DNA of 42,396 nucleotides from Mansonella perstans. Its lineage: Eukaryota > Nematoda > Chromadorea > Rhabditida > Onchocercidae. The stretch spans positions 1 to 42,396 of the forward strand of contig JBAMDO010000315.1 of assembly GCA_037074765.1 (NCBI GenBank), written 5' to 3'. How positions within the stretch are numbered: position 1 is the first letter of the stretch; every line of letters starts with the position of its first letter. Of this stretch, positions 1 through 13,421 are shown piece after piece. A model generated the notes under the pieces. That model searched no databases. It saw only the letters and a program-made list of their open reading frames with translations, and was not told the DNA's origin. The translations under genes were made by a program, and so were the position numbers.

Positions 1-201
1 TTTTTTAGAAATCCTATTAAAATCCTGAGTACAATTAAAATAAAATTTTAAAAAAAAACCCTTGAAGGCAATGTAAAATGTTTGATAAATGATTTAATCA
101 ATCAAAATTTGACAGCCAAAATTTAATTCTGCAAAGGAGCATGCAAACGTAGGTTATTTGAAAACTGATGAATCAAAATTATTCTAATGAAAAAAAATTA
201 C

Positions 202-2179
202 TATTAATTTGTTCTCCAAGTGCTACGGTATTTTGATTCTTCTTGCCAGCAGTATCTTTCGTTGCACCAAGCAATGTCATAATGATACCAGTTTGCGAAT
301 TCACCCCAACAGCTGTTATAACCATTTTTCCGCTTCCTTCCATTGCATGGGTACCTGGATATCTCTAGCTTTCTTTCTTTTCAAGAAAAGAATTAAATGA
401 AAACTTAAATTAAATTGAAAATGAATTGCAGTTTCATTTCAAGATAATACTAATTGCATTTCTAGAGCATCGAAAAGGATAATAAATAGAGGACGACGTT
501 TTGAATATATAACTTCTGAAGTTACCTGATAAAAGTACAGGATCACCTTCCGGACTTTTTTTGATCAGATCTGATTCACCCGTCAACGATGATTCATCTA
601 CTTTTAAATCATTACTTTGTATCAAAAGCCCATCAGCTGGCAATAAATCACCTGAAACAAAACAAAATTAAAAAAAATTGATAGAAATGTCATATCTGAC
701 ATTTCCCGAAAATTCGGTTTCGAAAAAAAAGTATGAAATTAAAAAAATATCCTACCATACTTAACCCGAGCAATATCGCCAACAACTAATTCAGTAACAA
801 CAGTATCGATAGCTTCATCATTTCGTATTACAGAAAATTTATGTCCTGTTTCTATCTTTGCTTTCAATCCTGAAATGTAATCCTTTTTTTCTTTTTTTAA
901 AAAGAATAAAATCTTATTTTCCATCTCAATTAATTAATTCTATAATTATTGCAATGATATCAATATTATCTCCCAATGAAATATTAATGACGAAAAACCT
1001 CGAAATTGCTTTTCTTTGCTCCAGTCGTTTAAAGCTGTTACCAAAACCACAACAATAACAGCAAGCAAAATGGCTGCCCCTTCAATCCAGCCAGCTTCTC
1101 GTTCATTAGCATCATGCCCTGAGAATAGTGAATTTAACAATACTTTATTAACTATTATTAGAAATTATGCTACCAGGTTTAATTTAAACAAGTTCTTCAG
1201 ATTGTGTTTCAAAACTGTAACTGAAAGTAAATATTAGCTAAACTTACAACCGAAAGTAAATTGTAGACTGATCCACTGATAAGCATAATGTTAGCTCACT
1301 TTTGCATTTAGTCTTATAATAATCGACTAAAGAAATACCTGTTCCTAAATCTTCTGGTGGTTTATAAAAGGATAAGCATAGAGATACAATTGCTGAGACC
1401 AACAATATGATAAGTGTTATATCCTGAAATTTACACGTAACTGGAAAATTTCAATAATTTTGGAATAGATCTCAATAGATTGAGTGTAATTAAAATTCTA
1501 ATTAAACTGTTAAATGACATAATAAATTAAAAACAACCTGCAAAGCTTCCCATGCTAGCCGTAGAAAACTTTTTGAGGGTGCTGGTGGGATTTCATTTCT
1601 TCCAAATATCCTTCGCCTTTCTTCTAATGACGATTTTTCATTAGATAATCCACTGACTGGATCTGTTTTCAATTTTGCGCATAAACCTTCGACACCGCCG
1701 TATTTCTTGTTTATCTACCAGAAAATAATTTATTTTGAACAGTTAAACAATAGCTGACAATGATTCAAAAATCGTTTTGCTAAAATTTTTACTTATCTAT
1801 CAATCAGTATGAGCAATCAAATTGGCTAATCATTTGTTAATCAAGCAATTAAGCTAATTAAGGCATGATGAGAAAAACAAAAGAAGGTGGTGAAAATCGC
1901 GAGTCACAATGAATAAACTTAGTGAACGAAGTTAATATCAATGGAAGTATTCTTTCTTCATAAATTGCTATTTAAAATACTTTTTAGTATGCCATACTTA
2001 CTAGACTATACAAAAAATTGGGGTAAAATAGAGTTGGAAAAAAAATCGAATGTGATAAAATTTTTTGATAATAAGCATCTTTCTTGAAACTCATACTTGT
2101 GCCATAGCTTCGGCACCCCGAAGATCCATTAATGCGCGAAGCTCGGATAATGTACATTCGAACTCGCTCGCTGTCATAC
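202..2179 (-). CDS. Plasma-membrane calcium-transporting ATPase (PMCA), N-terminal third, partial
   Basis: P2B-type Ca2+ pump that extrudes cytosolic Ca2+ across the plasma membrane using ATP. Exons in transcript order: 2179-2097, 1714-1538, 1423-1339, 1118-999, 869-756, 651-526 and 354-202. All junctions are GT-AG and keep frame, giving about 285 residues. Visible are the PMCA N-terminal segment ([14 protein letters not shown]), the first transmembrane hairpin ([19 protein letters not shown], then [18 protein letters not shown] followed by [11 protein letters not shown]) and the actuator domain ([25 protein letters not shown] with the TGES motif, [20 protein letters not shown]). The phosphorylated-Asp loop, later membrane segments and calmodulin-binding tail lie beyond the left edge; bases 1-201 read as intron. 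The 5' end is open: exon 2179 starts two bases before an ATG, so it is either a trans-spliced first exon or follows an unseen upstream exon. The last donor (at 201/202) is the least certain border. Nematodes have several PMCA paralogues (mca-1 to mca-3 in C. elegans); I cannot say which one this is. Confidence 0.93.
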
Positions 2180-3238
2180 CTGTTACGGGTGATTTCCACA
2201 AATTATTTTAGGCGTTGAATTATAAATAGCACTAGCACCAGCACTCATTCGTATGCAAATAAGTTCGATATGAAAAACGAAAATTTTGTCCTTTTTTCAG
2301 ATTTCCCAAATCTTCTTAAATTGAATCTGAAATTTGATAAATTTGAAAAAAATATCAAAATGATAAAAGAATCTTAGCTTTACCGATTTCGTTGGCGCAT
2401 GTCATTTGAAGTTAAAAATGAACTATATCAATTCAATATATTCGTAAAATACGAGCGAAAACGAACTGTTCATTTTTTTCAATAATTGTTTGGCTCAATA
2501 CATACAAATAAAGTATTGGTATTATTTGCAGAGGTGTAATTATTTGTCCTTGTTATAGTTTGATGCATTTGTCATTAGCTCAATGCTGATTCATCTTTCA
2601 GGCATTTTCATTTTCATTTCTTGAGCAACACTTTACTTCAATATGTTTAGCAAAAACCATTCTCTTTTCTCAATCACCAGCAATTTCAATGATCAATTTC
2701 AACACAAAAAAAAAATTAAAAAAATGCATCAGTTTCGCACATGTCAATAAAAATTCATTTTTTTTTTTCAATGAAATTATCGGATAAGTCTTTTATCGGA
2801 ATGTTAATTGGATAAAGAATTACAGGAATTTGAAAAAAGATAGAAAATTTTTGCGAATGATTGTATAAAATACATAAATAATTGTATTTTTTTCAAGAAT
2901 AAGTGATACATATACAAAAGAAAACATACATTTCTATATATAATTTATATAAAGAAAGAAATAGGTTGGTGACATTTCGGGAAAGAATGTCAGGGAAACG
3001 AAGTAAAATGTAGAGAAAGATGGTAAGAAGATAGGCGGAGTAGGTGGAACAAAATGATAGGTAATAATTCCATGAAAAATGCTCAAATAGTGGCGAGACA
3101 ACATGTACAGAATCACCGAGATTTTGTTAAAATCGACGATTTAATGAGAACTTCAGAACAGGATCCTGAATTTAACGCTTTCTTTCTTCCTGCATCTCCA
3201 CATTTGCTCTCCCTCTCAATTTCTTGGTTTTCCCACCC

Positions 3239-3292
3239 GCCTCCTCCTCCTCCTCCTTTCCCTCCTCCTCGTCCTCCTCCTACACATCCTCC
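3239..3292. repeat. Pyrimidine-rich CCT/TCC tract
   Basis: Imperfect CCT trinucleotide repeat on the plus strand, interrupted by a few TTT, CG and ACA bases. The proline/serine-rich frames that cross it are a product of the repeat and not genes. Confidence 0.85.
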
Positions 3293-3898
3293 GCTTTATC
3301 GGAAGTTCTTCTTTCAATATTTCACAGTCATTTCATCTACTATTACTATTCTTACAAAATGATCTCGAAAATAATTACAACGAAGCAAAAGAAATCCTTC
3401 CGAACAATTGGTTTTTTTTTTTTTTCTTTTTCACCTTTAAACAATACAAATTAAATGTCATTGAACTATTTATGTGAAACATTATTACAATAATTAAATT
3501 TCATCTTTTTATTTATGCTAAAATAAGGCACAAACTTTGATGGCAAATCATTGAAAAATATTAAATAAGAATGGAAGTTAATTTGAATGTTACTACAGAT
3601 AATGTATTTCCTATTTCCTAACTTTTTCCTTTCATAAAAAGAAACGAACGACAATATTCTAATTGAATGACAGAACATATCGAATAACAAACATAATAAA
3701 ATAGTGAAGTGAGTCAAATTGGTTGGATTAAATTTCAGTTTCGAAAAGTTGCTGCTAATCCACATGTAAGATGAAACTAGTAAACATCTTTGAGAAAATG
3801 CTCACTGAATCAATCATCCTCATAATCTCAAGCATTCCGATGACTGATTAAATTTAAACATGATAAGAGATGCGAAGAAATCTTATTAGAAGAATGAA

Positions 3899-3900
<2 letters not shown>

Positions 3901-3962
<62 letters not shown>
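3901..3962. repeat. (AC)31 microsatellite
   Basis: Uninterrupted AC dinucleotide run of 62 bases. It is the longest perfect dinucleotide repeat in the window and likely to be polymorphic between isolates. Confidence 0.98.
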
Positions 3963-3966
<4 letters not shown>

Positions 3967-6868
3967 CGTGTTTATATTTCGGAGGACTTATCTTAAATAT
4001 ATTTCAAAACAGAATGATGTAACAATCCCTACTTCGTTACTTCTTGAACAACTATTTAAATTGTGCAATTTGCAACTTTCTATCATTACGGTAAAAGGAA
4101 AAAAACAGAAAAAAAGAATTATGAAACATTTACTTTGAAATATTCCAGAATATCATAGTCGATATTAGTTTTTATCATTGTTAACTGGCGGGAAAAAAAA
4201 AAATTCTTTTCAAACTCGACCTCTTTTTTTTTTGAACTTTGATCAGAATAAAAGTGATGGGTATGATGATGACTGTATTCTAAATGCGAGTGTTAATGGC
4301 TATTGAACTTTCGGTCAGGTTATTATGACGTAAACAAAATTTTTTGTTCTTAGATCAGTACAACATTCACGCATAGAATGATATTATGTCATACTAAAAT
4401 TGACAAGATAAGATAAACTTTATCAAAAAATGATTATTTTATAAAAATTTTAAAAAAAATTCATTATTTTATCACAGTTCAATTTGGCTGAAGATGAGAA
4501 TTTTTAAAGCATTTTTTTTATTTCTTTCACAAAATTTCCATAGTTTTTTTTTTCAAAGATGACAAGTAATATGCACGTGGATTTTCGAATGCTCACTGCA
4601 TGACCACTGACTACAAAAGAAAAAAAAAATCTTCGTATCATTCCATATTTTCTAATATAAACTAAATATTCGAAAATATTTGAGAAAAAAAGTATGCATA
4701 AAATAAAAGAACTGGTCAACTGACAGCAACAAAAAACAGCAAAGAGCATTTTATGATTGAGCAAATGTGGTGATTTAAAAATAGAAAAAACGGAAAAGGC
4801 AAAAAATTTTGGATAAATTGGAGCAATAAAATATAAAATTTGAAATTTGAGCCATTTTTCTGAAATGACATGGTCCAGCAAAAACTTTTCTTTTCAATAA
4901 TAATGAATGAATATGGTTAAGCGTCGAACAAGTTTTTTTTCCTTTCAAGTTGCTAAATTTCGTGTATTAAAATTAACTATTTAAATAATCATTTAAGAAG
5001 TTCTTTTTTTTATTTTAAAAATTTAACATTGGAAGTTAATATTTGGTTTAGTGATTATTTTATGATATTTTCCAATTGAATTCTCTATCTAAAATTAAAA
5101 TGGAGGAGCTGTTATCGATAAAATAAACAGATGATAAGATAGCAATATTTGGAAGCTGTAAAACCATCAGAAATATTTAAAATCAAATATTTGCATTTGT
5201 TTTTTTTCTTTAAATGATTGAAATCCATACGATTTCATACTTCATAACGAAAGATGATAAATAAGTAATGATTGGAATGAAAAGAATAAGACGTGATGTA
5301 AATATGAATTTAAAGTGAGAAAAAAATTTTTGTTAATTTGGTAAGGCAGAATGAAAAAAAGAAGTGTGATATTTTGAAGATGACATAATTTTAAAATCAA
5401 TGAAGTGTCGTTTTTCCATATGGTAGCACCAGTTTTTTTTTTTTGTTTAGATTTATACCATTTGTTGTTTACCACTTTCATTTGATATTAATAAGTTTTG
5501 CAATTACTATGAAAATGAATATTGATTACATTCTTGATAAATTGCTATTAATTTATCAATAAAATATATCTTATTATCTTCATTATTGCAATTCGCATAT
5601 CTTTTTTTTTTAAATTATTAGTGAAATTGAAAACGAAAATTGACGATTGTAATATGGAAACGAAAACAATTATGCATTCTAAAAATAAAATTTTGAATGC
5701 CAAAGTTTTTATTTAGGAAAAAAAGTCCGATAATAATATATGAATAAGAAATTATTAGAAATCATTTCATATTTGAATGAAAAATTACTCAATTTTTTAG
5801 TTAATAATACCCTCAATGAATTAGAACTACGATGTGGGAGAAAGTAAGGAAAGAAAAATGTGTATGGTGAATGAAAATTCTGTCAATATTCATTAAAACT
5901 TGTTGATGATAACAGAGTTTCTATTCAAAGCACATTCTATTCTCATGCAAAATGAAACATGTGCTGTGCCCCTAATATGTACACAGTACGATTAACTATT
6001 CAATATAATTTCAACGTCTTGCAATAAAGAATCAGTGTTTCTTGCTAATAAAAAAATTTAGTAAATTTTTAAATCAAAAAAAACTGAATAATATTTTTTT
6101 CCAATAATTTAGCTTATTATTTCAATCAAATTTTTCACAATTTCAAATCTCAAATTTGCTTGCCTTTTAGCTATCAGAATTTATTGAATGCGACCATAAT
6201 TTAGCTTTTTTATTCGTATAAAATCAACAAATTAGTTCGATTAATAACAACACTACATTAAAGTAATTTGTTCATTCGTAGATTATTAAAATAAAAAATA
6301 TTACACACCGACAACATTTCTTAATCTCATTCAATTATAAACGATCTTTGGCAAAACTTTCGCATACATAAAAGAAAATTAAGTACTAGAAAAGACTAAA
6401 GATAAAAATTATATAATTGGAAACAAAATAAAACGATCATTCATTATCATATCACTGGAATAAAAATTATTCTAGAAAGCCCAGTAGCGAGTAAGAAAAT
6501 TGAGAAGAAAGTTCTACCTATGAAATAAATGTAGAAGTTCAGGAGACTTAAAATTTTGCATCAAAGTAATACCAAAATATCCCCGTGATTTCCAATACAT
6601 ACAAAAAAGTTGTCCATTGATTATAGCTGCTAATTAGATCTTGCTTAACAATGAACTAATAAAATAAGATCAACTACAGCAAATCAAAATCTATTCTTAA
6701 TCTGTAACTCAAATAACTTGATACGTAATATTTACAGCAAAAAAAAAAAAAACCAAAAAAAGCTTGAAAGCATAACGGATTATGAAAAATGAAAATGGCG
6801 GTAAAATTGAAAGACTGTATAAACAAAATCGAAAGATTGTATGGAAAGTGGTAGCATTTATAGCAAAC

Positions 6869-6906
6869 AGCATTTAAAAGTAGTTGTAGCATTTAAAAGC
6901 AGTTGT
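6869..6906. repeat. Two tandem copies of a 19-nt unit
   Basis: The unit AGCATTTAAAAGYAGTTGT occurs twice head to tail (6869-6887 and 6888-6906) with one T/C difference. Confidence 0.85.
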
Positions 6907-7086
6907 AGCAGTACAATCTGACATATTAATCGGATATTTGACTAAAAATTATCAATAACACAGTTGTGTGTTAAATTAAAAATAAGACAGGTATATTCGC
7001 TTATTATTTGTAAATGTTAAAAATCATTGAAGGGATCAATCGATAGAAAAAAGAATTTGCGGTTTCCATTGTTGTTTGCATACGCA

Positions 7087-7136
7087 GGTATGTATGTATG
7101 CGATGCATACGCGTCCATGTGTGTATGTGTGTGTAT
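7087..7136. repeat. TG/TATG-rich low-complexity patch
   Basis: Short TATG and TGTG repeats broken by a GCGATGCATACGCG segment. Simple-sequence DNA with no coding signal. Confidence 0.7.
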
Positions 7137-7599
7137 TTGATTTTAAATGAAATTTAAAAATGTTTTAAAGAAAAAAGTAGAAACAATGAATCACCTTTTG
7201 TACTAATCTATTTTTTTACCAATTTAACACATCATCTTTATAAGTCGTTAAAGAGATATTAATGAAATCAAACACGGAAAGTTATGAATCAGATATAAAA
7301 AGGAAGCTTTTTATAGCTTTGGAAAATTATTTTTGTCATTTTTTGAAATTCATTTTTCTTCATTTTTTTGGTGCTATCAAATCTCATTTTATTGCTACGA
7401 AGTCTTTTTTCTTTACTATTATCATAAAACTTCATTAAGCAAATTTTTGTCAAAAAATCAGTTTGACTGAATAATTTCGGTAGGCATGAATTCACTTATT
7501 AAAATTACATAGAAATGTGATTAAAAAAAAATGGAGCAAGGAAAAAGCTTAATGAATAGTTGTCGTCGTTAATCGGTTTAGCGAATAAAGATCTGAAAG

Positions 7600-10020
7600 G
7601 ATTTCACTCAAATTTGACGCAAACTTGCTTCTGATTCAGAATGCTAATGCGGGATAGGTAGCTACTTGCATACGGTACAGCGGAAGGTCTGCTTAGACGA
7701 TGTAAGTGATGGATGGATTTTTCTACGATATCTTTTCTCCTCGACATTGATTTACGGGTAATCTCAAAGAATACAGCAACGTTGTGAACTGTGTATCTCC
7801 ATGTCTTCTGACTGGATGTTAGAGTGAACCATTCATGGTAGTCAGTATGGCTGAGGTTGAGGTACTATTTTAGAGAGTCTTTATATCTCTTTAGAATAAT
7901 TCTCATTTAGGACCCAATTGGCGAGTTCATCATTAGGGCAGTCTTAGGAAGGTTATAAGCCTATCCTCAAGCCGTGCCCTTTCCAGCGCAATTGTGTCCT
8001 CAGAAGCATGGCTTCAGTGCTGGTAACTGCTGATAATAGCTGCCTCATTTGTTACATGATCAATGAAGCGGATGTTGAGGACTGAGCGGAAGTTGCGCTA
8101 ATGGAAGCATTCGAGGAGACGCAGGTGGTAGTAGTAGATGACTCACGATTAGATCCATATAAAGGTATAGGCAGTATTATAGGCTCCATAAAATAAGTGT
8201 ATTTTTCTTTAGATGTTTGTTATACCAAACCCTTTTACGGAGTTTTCCGAAGGTTCTCTTGCCTTTGCTATTCGATTATCTTATCTCTTTATTGATCGTA
8301 GCATCAAAGTAAATGATTCTTTCAAGATAATTGAATTGGTGGACAGTCTTAAGTTGAATCCCTAATAGTAAAGTTGAATCTCTAATGGTAATGTGTGCAG
8401 GATGCCATTCAGCTTGTGGTGTTCATTATGCTGACTTTCAGTTTTCCAGCGATGGAGAACAATCTCGATCGTTTTAGCAGTCGGACTTGCGTCTTTTTTC
8501 TTATAAAGCGAGATGATGATTGCATCGCGAAAATCTGATGTAATTCGCATTTCTCCAACAAATTTGGAAATTTAACATGAAGTATATGGCCTACATGCTT
8601 TCAGATTTCAGGTAGAATCCAACCAATCCTAGCTACTTTGCCAGTTTCTATCTGCTTTATAACTTTGAGAGTTTCTTGCAGCATAGGGAGTATATCCAGT
8701 TCTGTTTTTATCCTTTGTTGAGCGACTTATTGAATTGCTGAGCTTTTAACTAAACGATTGGCGCTGAAGAGAGTTTGGAAGTACTCAGACCAACCATTTA
8801 GAATGGAAGTTTTATTTGTGAAAAGGAAATAATTATCTGCACTGAATAGAGAACTTGTGAGTTTGGGGTGAATTTGGTTTGGGTTTTCAAAACTTCACAG
8901 AATCCTCTGTAACTACCCAAATCAACACATCATTAAGTCTTTTCTGCTAGATTTAATCACCATTTATTCAGGATATCGCGAAGTTTCCGTTGAAGTTTAC
9001 TGCATGCAAGACAAAAAGCTGCCTTTCTAACATGAGGAGATGTCTGGGCCAAGTATGCAAGGTGAGCGGTTCTCTTCTTTGCTAGAAGATCCTGGATCTC
9101 TTGATCATCAAACCATTTTCTGCTTTTCTTGTGGAAAGTCCAAGGGATTCTTCATTCTGCAGGATATTATTTTTAATATGTTGCCAGAGGGTTTCAAGGG
9201 AGGATTCATCGGTATGATTTTCAAGCCTGTTTTGAAAATCTGCTTGAAAAGATAAAACTTGTCTTTGTCTGCAGGGTCCGGTTGTAGAGTGAAGGAACAT
9301 ATATTGAAGAGAACGACACGCTGCTTATTCTAAAGTGGAAGTTGTAAGGAAATAATGCGATCGGAATGTCGTATTGGCAAATTGTCAAATTATCGTGTTG
9401 GCAAAATGTTTGAATGCGATAGGGTTTTTTAATCATAAAGTCAACTCCTGAAAGATGTCGTTCAGTTTTGGGCTTGCCTGATCAATACATTGTGTAACCG
9501 GCACCAGGTGAAGAACTTCGCTGAAACCGGTTATGTCGATATTGAATAGCGATATTTCGTGTGCAATTAGAAAGGATCCACGTTCTGGACATCTACTGTC
9601 CACGACGTCAAGCAGATTTCTGACGTTCTTATTAATCTGGAACTTTTTAAGGCGGATGTATATCTTTGATTCATTTTCTTTGTTTGACTGCAAACAGAAG
9701 ATGTCCATTGATTACGTCTTGTTCGGGTGAAAAGTACAGATGAGCTTTGATTAAGCCACCTTTTTTATGTCCTTTTTTTGGGACAAACACTGCCCTCCTT
9801 GAATAAAGCTGTTTGGTCATCTAGGATATTGCCGAATAAGACTTGAATCCATTTGTATGAAGAGTTGGTTCTCCGGTTTTACCAGTGCACCTTCCGCCTA
9901 TAGCTCCAGGGCTTTTTAGGCGTAGGTGAACCTTTCTGGCACGGGAGATCCTGCTGAAGCCATCGCCAATATAGCTCACGAGGGAGCGCAAGCTTTTTCC
10001 CCATAACAAGTGGGTGTCTG
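7600..10020 (-). mobile_element. Degenerate RTE-like non-LTR retrotransposon (endonuclease plus reverse transcriptase remnants)
   Basis: This block is visibly more GC-rich than its surroundings. On the minus strand it carries, in order, pieces of one endonuclease/reverse-transcriptase polyprotein, broken by stops and frameshifts. Around 9600-9500 is an AP-endonuclease N-terminal piece (RCPERGSFLIAHEISLFNID). Near 9280-9090 is the endonuclease/RT linker (NRLENHTDESSLETLWQHIK). At about 8820-8750 is a linker piece (ILNGWSEYFQTLFSANRL), and at about 8550-8500 an RT finger motif (DFRDAIIISLYKKK). Near 8340-8250 is a thumb-side piece (VHQFNYLERIIYF). At 8130-8000 is the conserved C-terminal stretch (HLRLLECFH, FRSVLNIRFIDHVTNEA). 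The usual RT catalytic core between the finger and thumb pieces is missing, so the copy cannot be autonomous. Both ends are estimates: no target-site duplication or tail was identified. Family assignment comes from remembered RTE-type polyprotein layout. Confidence 0.78.
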
Positions 10021-13000
10021 TGAAATAAATAAATGAACAGAAATTAAGATAGTGATGATTGCTACGATTGCTAGTGATGCAAGATGTATCAATGAAGTGT
10101 ATATTCCCAATGAATACTCTAAATTCTTATTTACAACTCGGTGAATCAACTGATAAATCAACCAGTAACTGGAAGAAAAAAATTCCATATGATGCTAAAC
10201 AGTAGAATCAAAAGGATAAATGAAAGCAGGAAGATGATTCAAGCTATAATTAATTAAGTTCAGAGTAATCAAATAAGTTGTAATACAGAAATTACAAAAA
10301 CGAGGTGTATTAAAAAGAAACGGAATGGGATATTATAACTATTAATTGAATAAATAATAAAAAGACAAAAGCTCTTTTTTTATTTACTTGCTTGTCAATT
10401 ACCTAATCAACTTGAAATTGAAATAAAATTACACGATCGCACTCAAATTTATCAGGAGGAGATCGGAAAAAAAGAAATGATTAATCAGTTTCTGTGCTTT
10501 CTGTGCTGTCAAAAACTTCTCAACGATGGAAAATATTTGAATAAATCGTAATAGAGTATAAATGAACATGAAATATTGAACGATATCTGATGTTTTAAAA
10601 ATGAAAAGAACACTGAGAAAATAAAAAACGATTCTGGAGCTTTGACATAACAATACAGCAATGCAAATCATGAATTGAACAGGAGACAGAGGTAAACAAG
10701 CATATGGAAAAAAATAAACCTAACTGATTAATCTGCGCACATTTCTGGTATGACAAACATTTATGATGTGATAAAAATAATTAATTGATTTATCAAGATA
10801 TTGAAATATACATCCTATGTATTACAAATCAAAAATTTCGAATTATTTTATCATTAATAATCATACACTTCTCGTTAGACATTTGATTACGACAACGCTG
10901 AAATAAGTTGACAAGAAGAATGAATTTGAAGTTACTAAACATTGGTATCACATATCAACATACAGAGTTAAGTTATTTCTTATTTGTCAAGAATGAAACG
11001 TCACCGCTAAAATATTAATGGTCGCATCACTGAGATTAACTTTTGGTCAGCTTGTGGTTATCAACAGCTGTCAATGCTTATGATGACATATATTTTAAGA
11101 AACTATTAGATATTAAATAACAATTTTTTTTAAGAAATGTTGCTTAACTATCTGTATGAAATTTGCATAACAAACATTTGTTTCATTTATAACATGTTGT
11201 AAAAGCCCCATATAAATAATTTCTTGAAATGAAAAAGAAAATGGGAAAAACTTTTAGCAAAATTATTAGTTTCTCAAATTTTGAATTCAATTACTAGATT
11301 TATAAATGGTCGTATCGAAGGTGTAAAAAAGGTCTAGTATTGTCAAATACAAAATTATTTAGCAAGAAAATCCATTTGCATCTTAAATTAGTTTAATATG
11401 ATTTAATTAATATTAATGTTGAAATGATCTCATTTTCATTAAATGTGAAAAGACAACGAAATTGAATAATTATTTTAGTTCAAATACAAATTATTTTTGT
11501 CAAAACTTAGAGAATTTAATGGATAGAGAAAAGTTTAATATGGCTGATTAAAATTTGAAATAACCGAAATGGTACTATTACAGTACAGGAGATACTATCG
11601 CAAAATTAAAATGTATTTCCTTAAATTTGATGATAACTTGCTCAAGCTTGAAATGAAACTAACAATGTTGAAGTACACTGAAGAACTCATCTTTATTTGC
11701 TAAAAATCAAATGATTTATTTTCCCTGTATGGTACTTGGAATGCAATGTGAAAAGCTGGGAAAAAAGTACTGTAAAAAACTTCGTTTCTCTTCTCATTGA
11801 AGAATTCAACTGTCTTTATCTTACGAGTACTATAAGGGAAAAAAGATGCATTTCATTTTTGGTAAATATAGGTGAATTCTCTCTATACTTCAATATCGGT
11901 GGTTTCGTTTCAAGGAAAAATGAATCAAACATTTCAATTACTTAAAACGGATTTTTGAAAATTGTAAATTGTAATCCTATAATTCCAATATCATTCATTC
12001 ATATATTGCAGAATAACGTATGAAATGAAAAACGAAAAAAAGGAATGGAGTGCAGTCCTAAGGTGGCATTTTTGCTACAGCTTTTAACATTAGTTTCCTA
12101 AATCCGAACCAAATCTTATTGCAAGAATTTATTGTGACTGTTAGCACTGCATGAAATATTTACGTTCAATCAAGCAGAGGAAATGTCATTACTGAATTAT
12201 CCAACCGTTGCATAATAACCAAAATGGTACAAATCAACATTTTCAATTCCTAAAAAGAAATTGTTCCCTTTTATAATTACTGGTAAGGAGTTATCCGGAT
12301 AATATAATGATTCTTCTTTTTTTTTCATGAAAAAGAAATAATGGGAAAAAGACTGGAACAGACGGACATTTAAAAATATATGTTTGAAAAGAGGTTTTTC
12401 AACTAAAATTCCCCATAAATATTGAAACTAATTGAAGGCCTACGATAGGATAGACAAGTTTTTCCAACCTTTTTTCTCTTCATAGCTTAATAACAGTGAT
12501 TACTTTAATGAGAACTAACTACGCAAATTTGTAGTTGATCTAATATGATGATACTGATAACTAAGTGCTTAGAAATCAAAAAAACTGAAAGAAACATAAT
12601 ACTCAAAGACAGGTTCTAGAAAAAATTTTGTGGGTAATAAAATGCGAGAAATTCATTGAAAATTCATTGAAAATAAATAAATAAACATAGCAATATAATA
12701 AACTTTCTATACTATTTCTTGGCTCTGTAAAATTTGTTCAAATATATGAGTGAGAAACTACCGGTATAACGGTAACAGCCATCAGGTATTTTTCCATTCA
12801 TTTTTTTATTCAACAAAATATTTTCTGAAATTCTAGCACAGCAAAAACGGTTTATGATGAGAAATCTCTAAGAAATCCTAACATGACTTTGTAACTTAGC
12901 GATTTGTTAGCGCTTCAAAGAAAAAATGATAGCAGCTAGTAATATGTCTGAAATTATATATTCATGTGAACCACTGCACCGCTGAAAAAAAAGGTTTCAA

Positions 13001-13336
13001 AAAAAAATTCTGTAAGTAATAAAAAGCAAAAAAAAAGGATCAGAGAGAGAGAGAAATGTTAATTTTCATATTTGACTGAATTGGATAGTTTATTTAATTT
13101 CAACATATCCGTGATATTTTTACAGAAAAGAGTTAGATAATGTCAGTCAGTTATAATTATGGTATCAAACTGCATGAAGAACAGATGAAATACTGATAAA
13201 GTTTGATAAAATTTTACAGATTTCAATAATTCAATTTTTTGTACCATTGATTTCAATCAGCCATCCTAACGGCTAAATGACGAACAATATTCCTTTAATT
13301 TTCACAGAGAATTAGAATTATGACAGAAGAGTTAAG

Positions 13337-13421
13337 GAATGAGAGAGAGAGGGGGAGAGGGAGAAAGAGGGAGGAAAAGAGAGGGCAAGAGAGAGAAAGA
13401 GAGGGAGAGAGAGAAAAGAAA
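13337..13421. repeat. GA-rich homopurine tract
   Basis: About 85 bases that are almost entirely G and A on the plus strand, with a single C at 13386. The matching Arg/Glu-rich and Ser/Leu/Pro-rich frames are repeat products. Such mirror-like purine tracts can in principle form triplex DNA. Confidence 0.9.

Larger units (their letters stand above)
2180..7599. other. AT-rich gene-free stretch upstream of the Ca2+-ATPase
   Basis: No exon could be supported on either strand. The longest open frames here (for example 3466-3765 and 4504-4881, minus strand) have AT-driven composition, many Phe/Lys/Asn/Ile runs and no recognisable motif. The stretch holds a CCT tract, a long (AC)n microsatellite, a 19-nt tandem duplication and a TG-rich patch, listed separately. 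It probably contains the promoter and possibly a distant 5' exon of the Ca2+-ATPase, but neither could be located. Confidence 0.6.

Noticed and set aside
209..400. Plus-strand ORF over the left-most exon
   Set aside because: It is the antisense shadow of the Ca2+-ATPase exon 202-354.
1016..1237. Plus-strand ORF at the Ca2+-ATPase locus
   Set aside because: Antisense of the exon 999-1118 encoding the second membrane helix.
3054..3454. Plus-strand proline/serine-rich open frames
   Set aside because: They are produced by the CCT tract and poly-T; no splice borders, motif or normal composition.
4504..4881. 125-codon minus-strand ORF
   Set aside because: Starts and ends in A/T runs, contains Phe/Lys homopolymers and is not protein-like.
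11736..11945. 69-codon plus-strand ORF starting MECNVKSWEKS
   Set aside because: AT-driven composition, no motif and no support from neighbouring exons; its length is expected by chance in 42 kb.
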